Below are positions 9,151-9,257 of a stretch of DNA of 9,257 nucleotides, one piece after another. Every line of letters starts with the position of its first letter. The first letter of the stretch is position 1. The stretch comes from Bacteroidales bacterium. GTDB taxonomy: Bacteria > Bacteroidota > Bacteroidia > Bacteroidales > VadinHA17. The stretch lies in contig JAKEGI010000069.1 in assembly GCA_022615595.1 (NCBI GenBank), positions 1 to 9,257 on the forward strand, in the 5' to 3' direction. A program made the position numbers and the translations under genes. The notes beneath the pieces were generated by a model. The model searched no databases and was not told where the DNA came from. It saw nothing but the letters and a program-made list of their open reading frames with translations.

Positions 9151-9257
9151 ATGGAAGAGAACAGGATGAAGAAGCATGTCACCGTTGCAGCAATTCTGCA
9201 GATAGTGTTCGGGGCTCTCAACATTATAGCCGGCCTGGCCATAGCATTTGCATTCGG
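9151..9257 (+). CDS. Small integral membrane protein, N-terminal fragment (3' end outside window)
   Basis: The window ends 35 codons into this frame. The visible sequence has a short basic start, then a long hydrophobic segment (ILQIVFGALNIIAGLAIAFA) that would form a first membrane span with a Gly-rich face. The pattern MKKHVTVAAILQIVFGALN resembles, from memory, unnamed small multi-span membrane proteins that are common in Bacteroidota. Two starts are possible: ATG 9151 (MEENRMKKH) or ATG 9166 (MKKH). The second is preceded by the purine-rich GAAGAGAACAGG and matches where I expect relatives to begin, so 9166 deserves equal weight. It is divergent from the small lipoprotein gene, with a 111-bp AT-rich spacer. 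The function is unknown and the fragment is too short to tell more. Confidence 0.7.
   Translation, partial: MEENRMKKHVTVAAILQIVFGALNIIAGLAIAFAF

Overview
The window looks like chromosomal DNA from a member of the Bacteroidota, probably Bacteroidales or a relative. The signs are a very short ATP synthase epsilon subunit encoded directly after beta, a DUF2723/TMEM260-type GT-C protein of about 1,070 residues, weak or absent Shine-Dalgarno sequences with A-rich leaders, and sites matching the Bacteroidota -7 promoter element TAnnTTTG. No rRNA, tRNA, CRISPR array, insertion sequence or phage gene is visible. The genes share similar base composition and all reading frames are intact, so this reads as core or near-core chromosome rather than a mobile island.

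Layout: (1) 1-1997, plus strand: the 3' end of atpD (F1 beta, DELSEED motif intact), atpC (epsilon with only the beta-sandwich domain), and, 11 bp later, a complete PLP-dependent aromatic-L-amino-acid decarboxylase-type enzyme, probably on the same transcript. (2) 1956-4817, minus strand: a 953-residue exported protein that seems to join a gluzincin-like HExxH metalloprotease domain, a TolB/PD40-like beta-propeller and a C-terminal outer-membrane-barrel-like domain. Its 3' end overlaps the decarboxylase convergently by 42 bp. (3) 4818-4923: a 106-bp divergent promoter region. (4) 4924-8130, plus strand: the DUF2723 polytopic membrane protein, a homologue of the protein O-mannosyltransferase TMEM260. 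It ends in a 15-bp-stem hairpin that contains its own stop codon. (5) 8177-8581, minus strand: a stand-alone receiver-domain response regulator resembling the receiver of a hybrid histidine kinase. (6) 8582-8808: non-coding, with a 10-bp palindrome as its only clear structure. (7) 8809-9039, minus strand: a tiny cysteine-rich lipoprotein. (8) 9151 to the window end, plus strand: the start of a small integral membrane protein.

Beyond atpD-atpC there is no single pathway. The middle of the window is about the cell envelope: a putative surface protease/propeller/barrel is divergently transcribed from a putative periplasm-facing glycosyltransferase. The best candidates for new biology are that three-part protein and the decarboxylase attached to the ATP synthase beta-epsilon operon. 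I did not find a convincing multi-gene defence or otherwise wholly novel system.
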